Below, one piece after another: positions 8,667 to 16,902 of a stretch of DNA of 49,855 nt. The number at the start of each line of letters is the position of its first letter. The first letter of the stretch is position 1. The position numbers and the translations under genes are program-made. This DNA is from Lentimicrobium sp. Lineage in GTDB: Bacteria > Bacteroidota > Bacteroidia > Bacteroidales > Lentimicrobiaceae. The stretch is from the NCBI GenBank assembly GCA_023957275.1, contig JAMLHF010000032.1, positions 1 to 49,855 on the forward strand. The letters run 5' to 3'. The notes under the pieces were generated by a model, which was given only the letters and a program-made list of their open reading frames with translations, ran no database searches and was not told where the DNA came from.

Positions 8667-9626
8667 ATGAAACGGTTTTTCACCCTATCCCTCCTGCTTT
8701 ACGCCATTTACGGAATGGCGCAGTCTCCGGGAGAAATTGTGTTTTCTTCATCGCCCGTCGACCCGCTGAATCCGGCAAACCTGAAACAGTCGTTCACCAC
8801 CGGTGAACATATCTATGCCGTGGCTTACCTTCCGCAAACTGTTGGCGATTATTATTCTCATGTGGCTCCGGAAAAGAAGGTAAACCTTGAGTTGTTTCTC
8901 TATTCAGTGAAACCTCCGCTTTATTCATACCAGACCCAGGACCGGGAAGAGCAGCTTACCTATGCCAATATTATACTTTCGGGCACGCTGAAGAATAACA
9001 AGTACCTTGTGGTTGACCTTGTCCCCGACCCGGCCACAACCAATGTATACGCCAACCCGGAATTCACTTATAAGGTCTTCGGAAAAAAATGGGATGGGCC
9101 TGCCAGCTTCGCCGAAGTGCTTGCGTCGCTCGAAGACAGCGAAAATGTGATCAAAGTAGTGCTGAAATTGTATTATAATGATGCAGCCACCGGGAAGTTT
9201 ACCCTTTCAGGCGGGAATTACGGAGTATATGCAGGCATGGCAAAACAGCTCAATGACGGTGCCGCCGATGCCGGGGCACGCAGTGCTGTATTTCCCAAAG
9301 CCGAGAAATCAGACCAGGCCCTTGAAAGCAGGATGATTACAGCACTGAAAAACTCAAATGACTGGAAAAACGGCAGACTGGACGCTACGGAAGTGCTTAG
9401 AATTGCCATTTACGATAAAGACTGGTACATCCGGCGACATGAAATATCTGGAGCCATCCTGCACCGCTACATCAGGGCTGCCGTTGCCGTGAAAGGCAAA
9501 ACAGGACAATGCGGATACTACATCGTTACTTACCAGGAGGATTATGCCGGCGGAAAATTCCAGCCCCTGAAATACGACGGAGCCGGCGACCGGCATGCAA
9601 TAAGTTGTGAAAACATCGGAAAATAA
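8667..9626 (+). CDS. Secreted protein of unknown function
   Basis: A 319-residue protein with a Sec signal peptide (MKRFFTLSLLLYAIYGMAQ, cut near A18). The mature part alternates beta-type stretches (GEHIYAVAYLPQTVGDYY, KVNLELFLYSVKPPLYSYQ, KYLVVDLVPDP) with a helical section near 200-235, and ends in a segment rich in charged and aromatic residues (IYDKDWYIRRHEISGAILHR). No family was recognised. It lies 24 nt after the beta-helix gene and 19 nt before a surface lipoprotein gene, so the three are probably cotranscribed and act in the envelope. Confidence 0.8.
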   Translation: MKRFFTLSLLLYAIYGMAQSPGEIVFSSSPVDPLNPANLKQSFTTGEHIYAVAYLPQTVGDYYSHVAPEKKVNLELFLYSVKPPLYSYQTQDREEQLTYANIILSGTLKNNKYLVVDLVPDPATTNVYANPEFTYKVFGKKWDGPASFAEVLASLEDSENVIKVVLKLYYNDAATGKFTLSGGNYGVYAGMAKQLNDGAADAGARSAVFPKAEKSDQALESRMITALKNSNDWKNGRLDATEVLRIAIYDKDWYIRRHEISGAILHRYIRAAVAVKGKTGQCGYYIVTYQEDYAGGKFQPLKYDGAGDRHAISCENIGK

Positions 9627-9645
9627 ACGACAAAAGAACTAAGCT

Positions 9646-10359
9646 ATGAAGGCAACACAAATAATTTTAATCAGTCTGCTCATTTTTGCCGCGGCTTTGT
9701 CGTCGTGCAAAAAAGATAAGGATACTGATCCCGGTAACAAACCACCCGTTGAGAATCTTCCCCCCGATGATGATCCGGTAACCGGAACCATCAGCGGAGT
9801 CATAGCTGAAGCTTCATTCGATGAGCTGCAGGCACAATCTTCGGTAGGCATCAACCGCATTCCCCATACCCTGCCAAAATTCCTGGAGCTGCGCAACCAG
9901 ATAGCGCATACGCCACAGGGTGCGGCAATGATGATGCTGGTGGCCATGCGCATATACCAGCAATACCCAGTTGAGGGCATGAAATGCCTGACGGCAGCCT
10001 GTACCAGTCCGCTCATTGTCCCTTCGGGCGAAGCAGGCAATTTCGAAGGTTATGTGATGGGCAATGTGGCAGAACTTACCCGTAAACTGAAAGATCTCAG
10101 CTACCTGCCTTTCGTCTATTACCAGGGCGCCTCGCCGGCCAACCAGTACACCCCTGCAGCGCCTCCATATACTTCTGTGATGCAGGTTAATCAGTACAGC
10201 TATATGTCGTCCACCGACGGGAGCACACGGATAAAAGTATTTATCCAAACACTGGGGGCCGACAGCCCCCGGCCGGTGGTGGTACGGAAGACAGGCGACC
10301 ATTACAGGATTACAGAATACAGCTCACTATACCTGGCGCCAAAACCCCCGCTGAATTAG
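9646..10359 (+). CDS. Putative surface lipoprotein of unknown function
   Basis: A 237-residue protein with lipobox LSSC (C21) followed at once by the charged stretch KKDKDTDPGNKPP. Such charged residues after the cysteine act as a surface-export signal in some Bacteroidota, so exposure on the outer membrane is likely (inference). A Pro/Asp linker leads to a compact domain of about 190 residues (IPHTLPKFLELRNQIAHTPQGAAMMM..., one CLTAAC Cys pair, then YQGASPANQYTPAAPPYTS). No function is known to me. The same SSCKKDKDTDP opening occurs in the lipoprotein at 48382. Confidence 0.8.
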   Translation: MKATQIILISLLIFAAALSSCKKDKDTDPGNKPPVENLPPDDDPVTGTISGVIAEASFDELQAQSSVGINRIPHTLPKFLELRNQIAHTPQGAAMMMLVAMRIYQQYPVEGMKCLTAACTSPLIVPSGEAGNFEGYVMGNVAELTRKLKDLSYLPFVYYQGASPANQYTPAAPPYTSVMQVNQYSYMSSTDGSTRIKVFIQTLGADSPRPVVVRKTGDHYRITEYSSLYLAPKPPLN

Positions 10360-10416
10360 CCACAAAGCAGCACACCCTTCACGATCACAGAATGTCCAAT
10401 CCAAAATTATAAAACC

Positions 10417-10689
10417 ATGAAAAATCTGATTATTATGCTCAGCATGCTGATGCTGATGAGTTGCGGGCTGCAGGCTCAGAACCTGGACCGCTTTGCTGAC
10501 AAGAATAAAAACCGGGCAATCAGGAAAACCGAAATGCGTGTCAACAGAAAAATTGACAAAGGTGTTGACAAAAGCCTTGATGCCGCTGAGAAAGGCACTA
10601 CAAAGGCAGTAAAGGGCGACCCGCAGAAAAAAGAAGAACGCCGTAAGCGCAAAGCTCAGAAGCAGGAGGCGAAACAGGAAGAAGAATAG
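10417..10689 (+). CDS. Small exported, highly charged protein
   Basis: A 90-residue protein. The N-terminus is either a lipoprotein signal (MLMSC, C16) or a Sec signal cut after LQAQ. The mature part is almost entirely charged (K, R, E, D, Q), with a repeating pattern ending KKEERRKRKAQKQEAKQEEE, probably helical or disordered. No family was recognised. It lies 57 nt after the lipoprotein gene in the same direction and may belong to that operon. A signal sequence on such a short basic protein supports a real gene. Confidence 0.7.
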   Translation: MKNLIIMLSMLMLMSCGLQAQNLDRFADKNKNRAIRKTEMRVNRKIDKGVDKSLDAAEKGTTKAVKGDPQKKEERRKRKAQKQEAKQEEE

Positions 10690-10787
10690 CCTGTGTATTT
10701 GTCTGGCAGTGGCTGATTCAGCTTCTGCCAGACAACTTTGACAGTGAAACAGAAAGTATCTGAACATACATCTTTTAATGAAGCAAA

Positions 10788-11288
10788 ATGAGCTCCCTCA
10801 ACCTCCTGATCAAAGCATCAATGGTAATTATCTTCTGTTATTCTCATGTCAGTGCACAAACACTGCATGAAAGTATGAATACTTCCGGCGCAAGCTTTGC
10901 GGGAAGCGGCGGATCTGCATCCCAGTCTGCCGGACAGGTATTCTATACCATTGTCACAGGCGCCGGCGGCTCGGCCAACCAGGGCATTCATCAGCCTTAT
11001 GAGATTTCCGTTGTTACCAAATTAAAAGACGGGCCCGCCATCAGCCTTACAATCGCTGCATTCCCCAATCCGACGACTGGCTTACTCAGATTAAGCATAG
11101 ATAACCAGCGGTTTGAAGGGCTGAATTATCAATTTTTTGAGGGCAACGGAAAATTACTGAAAACCGGAGAAATATCCGGCACTGAAACCGGAATCGACCT
11201 GACATTCAGAGCGCAGGCCGTTTATTTCTTGAAAGTTCTCCGTCATAATGAAACTCTTAAAACTTTTAAAATCGTAAAGTCTCATTGA
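10788..11288 (+). CDS. Type IX secretion (Por) sorting-domain protein
   Basis: A 166-residue protein with a Sec signal (ends HVSAQ, about residue 24). A short Gly/Ser-rich passenger follows (GASFAGSGGSASQSAGQVFY, then QGIHQPYEI), a pattern seen in many Bacteroidota surface proteins. The C-terminal domain starts AFPNPTTGLLRLSIDN (91 on) and ends QAVYFLKVLRHNETLKTFKIVK, a type A T9SS sorting domain that is cleaved after outer-membrane translocation. It is almost contiguous with the next gene: the TGA ends at 11288 and the next ATG is at 11291. The two products are probably made together and reach the cell surface. The passenger is too small to suggest an enzyme. Confidence 0.85.
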   Translation: MSSLNLLIKASMVIIFCYSHVSAQTLHESMNTSGASFAGSGGSASQSAGQVFYTIVTGAGGSANQGIHQPYEISVVTKLKDGPAISLTIAAFPNPTTGLLRLSIDNQRFEGLNYQFFEGNGKLLKTGEISGTETGIDLTFRAQAVYFLKVLRHNETLKTFKIVKSH

Positions 11289-11290
11289 TT

Positions 11291-13231
11291 ATGAAGAAGA
11301 TATCCTTAATGCTTGTATTTGTAATGAGCCTTACAAATGCCATTGCACAAATTCCGGGAAATATAAGTTATCAGGCTGTTGTTCGCGATGTAAACAACAA
11401 TCTGGTTACCAATCAGAGTATTCGCATCAGGCTGAGCATTCTGAATGCACCAACCTCAGCAACTCCCCTGTGGCAGGAAGTGCACATTGCGAATACCAAT
11501 GAAAGCGGGCTTATCAGTCTTCAGTTGGGGCAATACGTTGCGTTTCCGGCCAATCTTTTCCGGGACAACAGCACCCTTTTCCTTAAAACGGAAATCGATC
11601 CTGCCGGAGGTACAGCATATAGCATATCAGGCAGCAGTCAGTTGCTGAGTACACCCTACGCCATGGTTGCCAGGGATGTAGAAAACGTGAATGACGCCGA
11701 CGCCGATCCGACCAATGAGTTACAAACCATCAGTATCAGCGGAACAGTTCTTACCCTGTCGCACGGCGGTGGCTCCGTTGTACTTCCTTCAAGCGGCGGA
11801 GGCGGCGATAACTGGGGCACGCAGGTTGCTATCACCAATAGTACCTTATCGGGCAACGGAACAACAGCTTCTCCGTTAGGAATCGCAACGCAATCAGCAA
11901 CTGCAGGACAGGTGCTGAAATGGGACGGAACCACCTGGACCCCTGCCGATGATGAGACCGGTTCAGGTGGTGGCCCCCCTTCAGGTCCTGCAGGAGGGGA
12001 TCTGACGGGGAATTACCCGGATCCGCTTTTCAAACTCCCCTTTCACAGGGCGGTTACTTTATTTGAAACTCCATTCTTTATTCATAATAATGCATCCGAA
12101 AATTATTCCATTCATGGAAAATCAAATGGATATCATGGCATCTTTGGTGAAACGCATTCAACCACCAGTTCAGGGGTTTTGGGAAAAGGATCAGGCTATG
12201 GAACATCACCAGGTGTGGAAGGCAGATCTGGTGAAAGTGAATATCCCAATCCGCCTGAGGCCATAACCGTTGGCGTAAGAGGCACAGCAAATGCAGGTGC
12301 CGGCATCATGGGACTTGCAAACTCAGGCTATGGGGGATATTTTAGGGCCACTAATGGGAAAGCATTATATACAAGCCAAGGAGGAGTGCAGTTCCGCAAC
12401 CTGGGCGAAGCTCCAGGTCGTGTTTTAACCTGTGATGGCTTAGGAAACGCAACCTGGGAGGCCACGCAATGGACCAGCAGCGGAAACAACATCTATTACA
12501 CCAACGGCAACGCAGGTATCGGAACCACCAGCCCCGGATCAAACCGCCTGAGAGTAGTTTCTGATGTTTCAGGTGGGACTAATGCCACTGCACTTTTTCA
12601 GAATCTGCATGCAGCCGGACTTGCCATGCGCGCCTCTACCAACTCTACAGACGGAACTGCGCTCATCATTCAGGAGGGGAGCGGCTATATGCTTCGATGC
12701 GACGGTTATGACCCCAACTGGTTTGTCGGAATGATTGTCAAAGGCCGCAGCGTTGGAATCAATACCGACAATACAGGAAATTTTAACCTGGTGGTTAACG
12801 GAACAGCCGCAAAGCCCGGCGGAGGAAGCTGGTCAACTTGGTCGGACGGCAGACTTAAAAATGTAAAAGGGACTTATACACGTCGTCTCAGCGAACTCAC
12901 GGCGCTTGAAACTGTAGTATTTTCATACAAAACCGGAAAACCGCTTAATCGGTCCTCTACGCCTGAATATGTTGGTTTTATTGCTCAGGATGTTCAAAAA
13001 TATATACCTGAAGCAGTTGCAGAAGGGGCTGATGGTTATTTGAATTTCGATATGCATGCCATAAATGTGGCGTTGGTTAATGCTGTGAAAACGCTTGATT
13101 CGAAAATCAAAAACCTTGAGCAGGAGCTAGAGCAAGCAAATGACAAAAATCTTACATTGAAAAATAAGTATGATGATATATACAACAGGGTGAACGAAAT
13201 TGAAAAACTCCTGATCTTAAGTAAGAAATAG
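11291..13231 (+). CDS. Fibre-like secreted protein with C-terminal peptidase S74 chaperone domain
   Basis: ATG at 11291 is preferred over the TTG at 11285; it gives 646 residues and a clear signal peptide (MKKISLMLVFVMSLTNAIAQ). The N-terminal domain (about 20-135, IPGNISYQAVVRDVNNNLV) is common in Bacteroidota fibre proteins. Gly/Ser/Thr-rich stalk repeats follow. The C-terminal S74 domain begins SDGRLKNVKG with S518 and K523 as the expected Ser-Lys dyad for self-cleavage, then EYVGFIAQDVQKYIPEAV, and ends in a coiled coil. In phage tail fibres this domain drives trimer assembly and cuts itself off. Here it most likely assembles a cell-surface fibre. There are no phage genes nearby. Confidence 0.88.
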   Translation: MKKISLMLVFVMSLTNAIAQIPGNISYQAVVRDVNNNLVTNQSIRIRLSILNAPTSATPLWQEVHIANTNESGLISLQLGQYVAFPANLFRDNSTLFLKTEIDPAGGTAYSISGSSQLLSTPYAMVARDVENVNDADADPTNELQTISISGTVLTLSHGGGSVVLPSSGGGGDNWGTQVAITNSTLSGNGTTASPLGIATQSATAGQVLKWDGTTWTPADDETGSGGGPPSGPAGGDLTGNYPDPLFKLPFHRAVTLFETPFFIHNNASENYSIHGKSNGYHGIFGETHSTTSSGVLGKGSGYGTSPGVEGRSGESEYPNPPEAITVGVRGTANAGAGIMGLANSGYGGYFRATNGKALYTSQGGVQFRNLGEAPGRVLTCDGLGNATWEATQWTSSGNNIYYTNGNAGIGTTSPGSNRLRVVSDVSGGTNATALFQNLHAAGLAMRASTNSTDGTALIIQEGSGYMLRCDGYDPNWFVGMIVKGRSVGINTDNTGNFNLVVNGTAAKPGGGSWSTWSDGRLKNVKGTYTRRLSELTALETVVFSYKTGKPLNRSSTPEYVGFIAQDVQKYIPEAVAEGADGYLNFDMHAINVALVNAVKTLDSKIKNLEQELEQANDKNLTLKNKYDDIYNRVNEIEKLLILSKK

Positions 13232-13251
13232 GTTTGCGTCAATTCCTGCTC

Positions 13252-13288
13252 AAAAGCCCTGCTTATGTAATTGTAAGCAGGGCTTTTT
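13252..13288 (+). terminator. Strong Rho-independent terminator
   Basis: A perfect 14-bp stem (13252-13265 with 13274-13287), 8-nt loop, and a run of five T ending at 13288. It lies 20 nt after the S74 protein gene and closes the exported-protein run. Confidence 0.93.
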
Positions 13289-13490
13289 AATTTATTCAGC
13301 TTAAGTATGTTGTGAAACCAATTTTGGTTTATGAGGTTTGCTTTTGCCGGCATCAGATTTAAGAACAATTTCCTGTTTGAATTATCTTCCTTCTTTTTAC
13401 CGATTGGTTAAATTATTGTATTAGCACTGTTTTTAAGCCATGGTCGGTATTTCAATATTTGTAAATATCATATAATGAGGTACATGAGAG

Positions 13491-13498
13491 TATATTTG
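13491..13498 (+). promoter_or_regulatory. Candidate -7 box TATATTTG (distal tetR promoter)
   Basis: It matches TAnnTTTG. A start site about 7 nt downstream would fall inside the candidate operator at 13501-13523, a position suited to repression. No good -33 element was found at 20-nt spacing. Confidence 0.35.
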
Positions 13499-13500
13499 CT

Positions 13501-13530
13501 TTAATTCGACCATTCGACTAAAATATTCGA
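13501..13530 (+). promoter_or_regulatory. Candidate TetR operator upstream of tetR
   Basis: TTAATTCGACCA (13501-13512), four spacer bases, then ACTAAAA (13517-13523). The same arrangement recurs at 14201-14223 before tolC. ATTCGA occurs three times here (13504, 13512, 13525). The sequence match is direct; binding by the adjacent TetR protein is inferred. Confidence 0.6.
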
Positions 13531-13561
13531 TAATTTTCTTGCTTTTCGGAAATGGCCGGTG

Positions 13562-13569
13562 TAATTTTG
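13562..13569 (+). promoter_or_regulatory. Candidate -7 box TAATTTTG (proximal tetR promoter)
   Basis: It matches TAnnTTTG, with CTTG (13538-13541) 20 nt upstream as a partial -33 element. The start codon is 34 nt downstream. Confidence 0.5.
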
Positions 13570-13603
13570 CAGCCGCAATCAAAATCAGGAAAATTTCCGG
13601 ATC

Positions 13604-14188
13604 ATGCTCGATAAAGAAGAAGTAAAAAATTCAATCATTGCAGTCGCAAGGCAGATTTTCAGCCGTTTTGGTTTTAAAAAAACCACTATGGATGAAATTG
13701 CTATTGCCTCGCGCAAAGGAAAGAGTTCAATCTACTATTATTTTGAAAGCAAAGAAGATATTTTTCAGGCTGTCGTCGAAAAAGAGGCATCCATGCTCAA
13801 GCGGGAATTACAGGAAGCAATCAAACCCATCAGCGACCCAAGGGAGAAACTAAAGGTTTATGTGCTTGTGCGGATGAATACGCTTAAAAAGCTGGCCAAT
13901 TATTACGATGCGATCAGGAGCGAATACCTGAGCCATCTCGATTTTGTGGAAAACATCCGTAAAAAATATGACGATGAGGAAATTTCAATGGTGGAAGCCA
14001 TCCTGAAGGAAGGTGCCGAAAAAATGGAATTCAATATAGAAAACACCCGCCTGGCTGCCATTGCTATTGTCACTGCCATGAAAGGACTTGAAATTCCGAT
14101 GTTCTGGCAGAATAATGCCGATTTCGATATGGAAAAACGCCTCGACGACCTGATTAATATTCTTTTTTACGGTCTGGTTCGCCGCTGA
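13604..14188 (+). CDS. TetR/AcrR-family transcriptional regulator
   Basis: A 194-residue protein. Residues 5-55 form the TetR DNA-binding domain: IIAVARQIFSRFGFKKTTMDEIA then RKGKSSIYYYFESKEDIFQAVV, containing the helix-turn-helix. The C-terminal ligand and dimer domain (60-194) is all-helical and not conserved, as is usual. It lies just upstream of, and in the same direction as, the TolC/HlyD/ABC-2 operon (122 nt to tolC). An almost identical site occurs upstream of tetR itself and of tolC, which fits an autoregulated repressor of the export genes. The ligand is unknown. Confidence 0.95.
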   Translation: MLDKEEVKNSIIAVARQIFSRFGFKKTTMDEIAIASRKGKSSIYYYFESKEDIFQAVVEKEASMLKRELQEAIKPISDPREKLKVYVLVRMNTLKKLANYYDAIRSEYLSHLDFVENIRKKYDDEEISMVEAILKEGAEKMEFNIENTRLAAIAIVTAMKGLEIPMFWQNNADFDMEKRLDDLINILFYGLVRR

Positions 14189-14200
14189 TTTTTTTTACAA

Positions 14201-14244
14201 TTAATTCGACCAAAAAACTAAAACAGTCAAAAACTAAAACAGTC
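14201..14244 (+). promoter_or_regulatory. Candidate TetR operator and tandem repeat upstream of tolC
   Basis: TTAATTCGACCA (14201-14212) and ACTAAAA (14217-14223) repeat the site at 13501. It overlaps two exact tandem copies of a 16-bp unit, AAAAACTAAAACAGTC (14213-14228 and 14229-14244), each carrying ACTAAAA. Its place between tetR and tolC suggests control of the export operon. Confidence 0.6.
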
Positions 14245-14310
14245 AAAAAATTTTTTTTTTGATTGAAAAACACAGAGTAAAACCAAACAATGATTAACCA
14301 AAGTTGAATT

Positions 14311-15813
14311 ATGAAAAAAACTGTTTTGCAAATAAGCCTGCTTTTACTGCTGTTCTGCCAGCCAGTGATAATTAAGGCACAAATCAGCGGGCTTTCTCCG
14401 GAACTTACCGAACTCATCAGGCTTTCCGTTGAAAAAGACCGCAAACTGGCTGCAAATCAAATTGACAGGGAAATCACCCTGCAACAGCGAAGAGCGGTCA
14501 GGAATTCTTATTACCCAAAGCTTGAAGCCGGTGGCAAATATGTTTTTGCCAAATCGCCGCTTAATACTGAATTGGGCGACATCACCGGATTTGAAAGCTT
14601 CGGGAAAATCAGCCAGTTTATGCAGAGCCCCGCATTTCCGCAAATGTTTCCCGGCCTGGCTGGTTTAACCGGCGAGCTGATGCAATTAGAGCAGTTACTT
14701 GCATCACAGGGCATGGCTTTGCCGGCTTTCAGCAATGAAACGGAGGGCGATTTTTCAGGTAATTATTTGGGAGTGGATGTTACTGCCAGTGTGCTGTTAT
14801 TCAGCGGTGGTAAAGTTCCCCGTATTTCACAGGCACTTAACGAGAAAGCAGCGGCACAGCAGCATCTTTCTCGCAAAAACACAGCCGACCTCATTGCCGA
14901 AGTGATAACTTCTTACGATCAGCTGGCACTGATTGGTCAGTCGGGTTTATTGATTGATGAATCATCGCGCAGGCTTGAAGCCGAAAAACGTTTTGCCACC
15001 TCAGCCCTGCGAAATGGCTTTGCCACAGCATACGATACGTTGCGGATTGCTGCTGCCGAAGCTGCGCTTAATGCAAAGAAAGCTGATTTTGAAGGGAAAA
15101 AGCAGCTGTTGTCACAAAACCTTGCCAGGCTTACTGGCCAGCCCGCCAGTCGTTTTTACTATATGTTTCCCGAACTTCAACCCTTGATGCCGGCTGTAAA
15201 TGCATCTGCAGTTACCAACCGTCCTGAATTAATGGCTCTTGAGTCTGGCTTAAAGGCGCAAAAGCATATGCTCGGTGCTGAAAAGTCACATTACCTTCCC
15301 AAGGTACAAGCTTTTGCATCTGCCCGGTACGATAATATTTTTAATGCGGAAGCCAGCTTTAAATCACCCATGAATATTGGTGCAGATATAAATTCAATGA
15401 CCCTGGACCCGGCATTTATGGCGGGTGTAGGTTTCAAATGGGACATCTTCGATTTATCGGGAGGTAGTTCAAAAGTTAAACTGGCCAGGCTTGAAGTAAA
15501 AAAAGCCGCCAATGCCCTTGAAGAAGCCCGCGAACTGCTTGAACTCAACCTTACCAAAAGCAATTCGGCATTAGAAACTGCCAATGCACAGGTAATTCTG
15601 AAAAGCAAAGAGAAAGCCGTTGCACAGAGAGCGCTGGAAATGGCATCAAAATCCTACAATGAAGGCCAGATAAGCATTACCGAACGACTGGCAGCAGAAA
15701 CAAGTTATCAGCAATCGGCACTTGAGTATTACCAGGCAATATTTGCCCAACGCCAGGCTGCCATTGAGTTGTACAAAGCCACAGGCGATCTTGAAATTGA
15801 AAAAATCAAATAA
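14311..15813 (+). CDS. TolC-family outer-membrane efflux protein
   Basis: A 500-residue protein with a signal peptide ending near KAQ (about residue 24). The rest is long amphipathic helices with two internal halves, the pattern of OEP/TolC: LIRLSVEKDRKLAANQIDREITLQQRRAVRNSYYPKLEAGGKY early, and a second half with ALEEARELLELNLTKSNSALETAN and AQRALEMASKSYNEGQISITERL. It forms the outer-membrane channel and periplasmic tunnel of a tripartite exporter. It is the first gene of the operon and is followed after 26 nt by the HlyD adaptor. Probably regulated by the upstream TetR protein. Confidence 0.94.
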   Translation: MKKTVLQISLLLLLFCQPVIIKAQISGLSPELTELIRLSVEKDRKLAANQIDREITLQQRRAVRNSYYPKLEAGGKYVFAKSPLNTELGDITGFESFGKISQFMQSPAFPQMFPGLAGLTGELMQLEQLLASQGMALPAFSNETEGDFSGNYLGVDVTASVLLFSGGKVPRISQALNEKAAAQQHLSRKNTADLIAEVITSYDQLALIGQSGLLIDESSRRLEAEKRFATSALRNGFATAYDTLRIAAAEAALNAKKADFEGKKQLLSQNLARLTGQPASRFYYMFPELQPLMPAVNASAVTNRPELMALESGLKAQKHMLGAEKSHYLPKVQAFASARYDNIFNAEASFKSPMNIGADINSMTLDPAFMAGVGFKWDIFDLSGGSSKVKLARLEVKKAANALEEARELLELNLTKSNSALETANAQVILKSKEKAVAQRALEMASKSYNEGQISITERLAAETSYQQSALEYYQAIFAQRQAAIELYKATGDLEIEKIK

Positions 15814-15839
15814 TCTCTAAAACTCAAAAAACAATCAAA

Positions 15840-16874
15840 ATGAAAACGCTGAATAAACGCAATGCCGGAATGTTGGGGGCATTTATTACTTTCCTGTCAA
15901 TCATTATTTTAGTGAGTATCGCGGGTTGGTTATTTCTGAAACCTCAGCCCGAAATGTTACAGGGCGAGATTGAAGCAACTGAAACCAGAATATCGGGGAA
16001 GGTTCCTGCCAGGATACAGAAGATATTGGTTGAAGAAGGCGCTCAGGTGAAAGCAGGGGATACATTGGTTATTCTTGAAAGCCCAGAACTTGAGGCAAAA
16101 CTCATGCAGGCTTCATCAGCCGAAAGTGCAGCTGCAGCGCAAAACAGAAAAGCAATCAAGGGGGCGCGTCAGGAGCAGATAACCGCCGCCTTTGAGATGT
16201 GGCAAAAAGCTGAGGTAGGTGCCGGATTTGCCAAAAAAACCTTCGACCGGGTACAGAATATGTTCAACGACGGAGTAGTTTCCGCTCAAAAGCGCGACGA
16301 AGCAGAGGCCGCTTACAATGCTGCAGTAGCAACTTCAAAAGCAGCACGTTCGCAATACGAAATGGCTGTGAATGGTGCCGAAGCAGAAGATAAAAAAGCC
16401 GCGCTGGCTTTGGTTGACCGTGCCAGGGGAGCTGTGTCGGAGGTTCAGGCTTACCTTTCCGAAACGGTGTTGTTGTCACCGGTTAATGGTGAAGTTTCAG
16501 ATATTTTTCCGCAAACCGGCGAATTGGTTGGATCCGGTGCTCCCGTAATGAGTCTGGTGGATCTTTCGGATGTTAAAGCCATCTTCAGCATACGCGAAGA
16601 CAAAATGCAGCTTGTGCAGAAAGGAAAGGAATTTGAAGCGGTTGTTCCTGCCCTCGGGAATAAGAAAATAACATTAAAGGTCAGCTATATCAAAGCCATG
16701 GCGGGTTATGCCACATATAAACCTACCAAAAGCAACGGAGGTTTTGATGTAAGAACGTTTGAAGTTCATGCCCGCCCTGTGGATGGAAGCTCAGGCCTGC
16801 TGCCGGGAATGAGTGTGCTTGTTGATTACGGCAGCCTTGAGAATAACCTTGCCAAAGGCATTTCTGCCAGGTAG
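15840..16874 (+). CDS. HlyD/EmrA-family membrane-fusion (adaptor) protein
   Basis: A 344-residue protein with one N-terminal membrane anchor (about 11-32). The first lipoyl/barrel-sandwich half is IEATETRISGKVPARIQKILVEEGAQVKAGDTLVIL. A helical hairpin (about 75-205) carries many Ala and Lys, and the second half is VLLSPVNGEVSDIFPQTGELVGSGAPVMSLVD. A beta-barrel and membrane-proximal domain follows. It bridges the inner-membrane permeases with the TolC channel. It lies 26 nt after tolC and 28 nt before the first permease. Confidence 0.95.
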   Translation: MKTLNKRNAGMLGAFITFLSIIILVSIAGWLFLKPQPEMLQGEIEATETRISGKVPARIQKILVEEGAQVKAGDTLVILESPELEAKLMQASSAESAAAAQNRKAIKGARQEQITAAFEMWQKAEVGAGFAKKTFDRVQNMFNDGVVSAQKRDEAEAAYNAAVATSKAARSQYEMAVNGAEAEDKKAALALVDRARGAVSEVQAYLSETVLLSPVNGEVSDIFPQTGELVGSGAPVMSLVDLSDVKAIFSIREDKMQLVQKGKEFEAVVPALGNKKITLKVSYIKAMAGYATYKPTKSNGGFDVRTFEVHARPVDGSSGLLPGMSVLVDYGSLENNLAKGISAR

Positions 16875-16902
16875 CTGCCTGGAACTAAATCTCATACAGA
16901 TT

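Larger units (their letters stand above)
13289..13603. other. AT-rich regulatory region upstream of tetR
   Basis: About 315 bp with no gene. It holds a near-palindrome CAATATTTGTAAATAT (13453-13468), two candidate -7 boxes (13491, 13562) and the candidate TetR operator with three ATTCGA copies (13504, 13512, 13525). Confidence 0.7.

Noticed and set aside
11291-13231. Prophage tail fibre
   Set aside because: The S74 domain is phage-like, but the protein has a Sec signal peptide and no phage genes are near.
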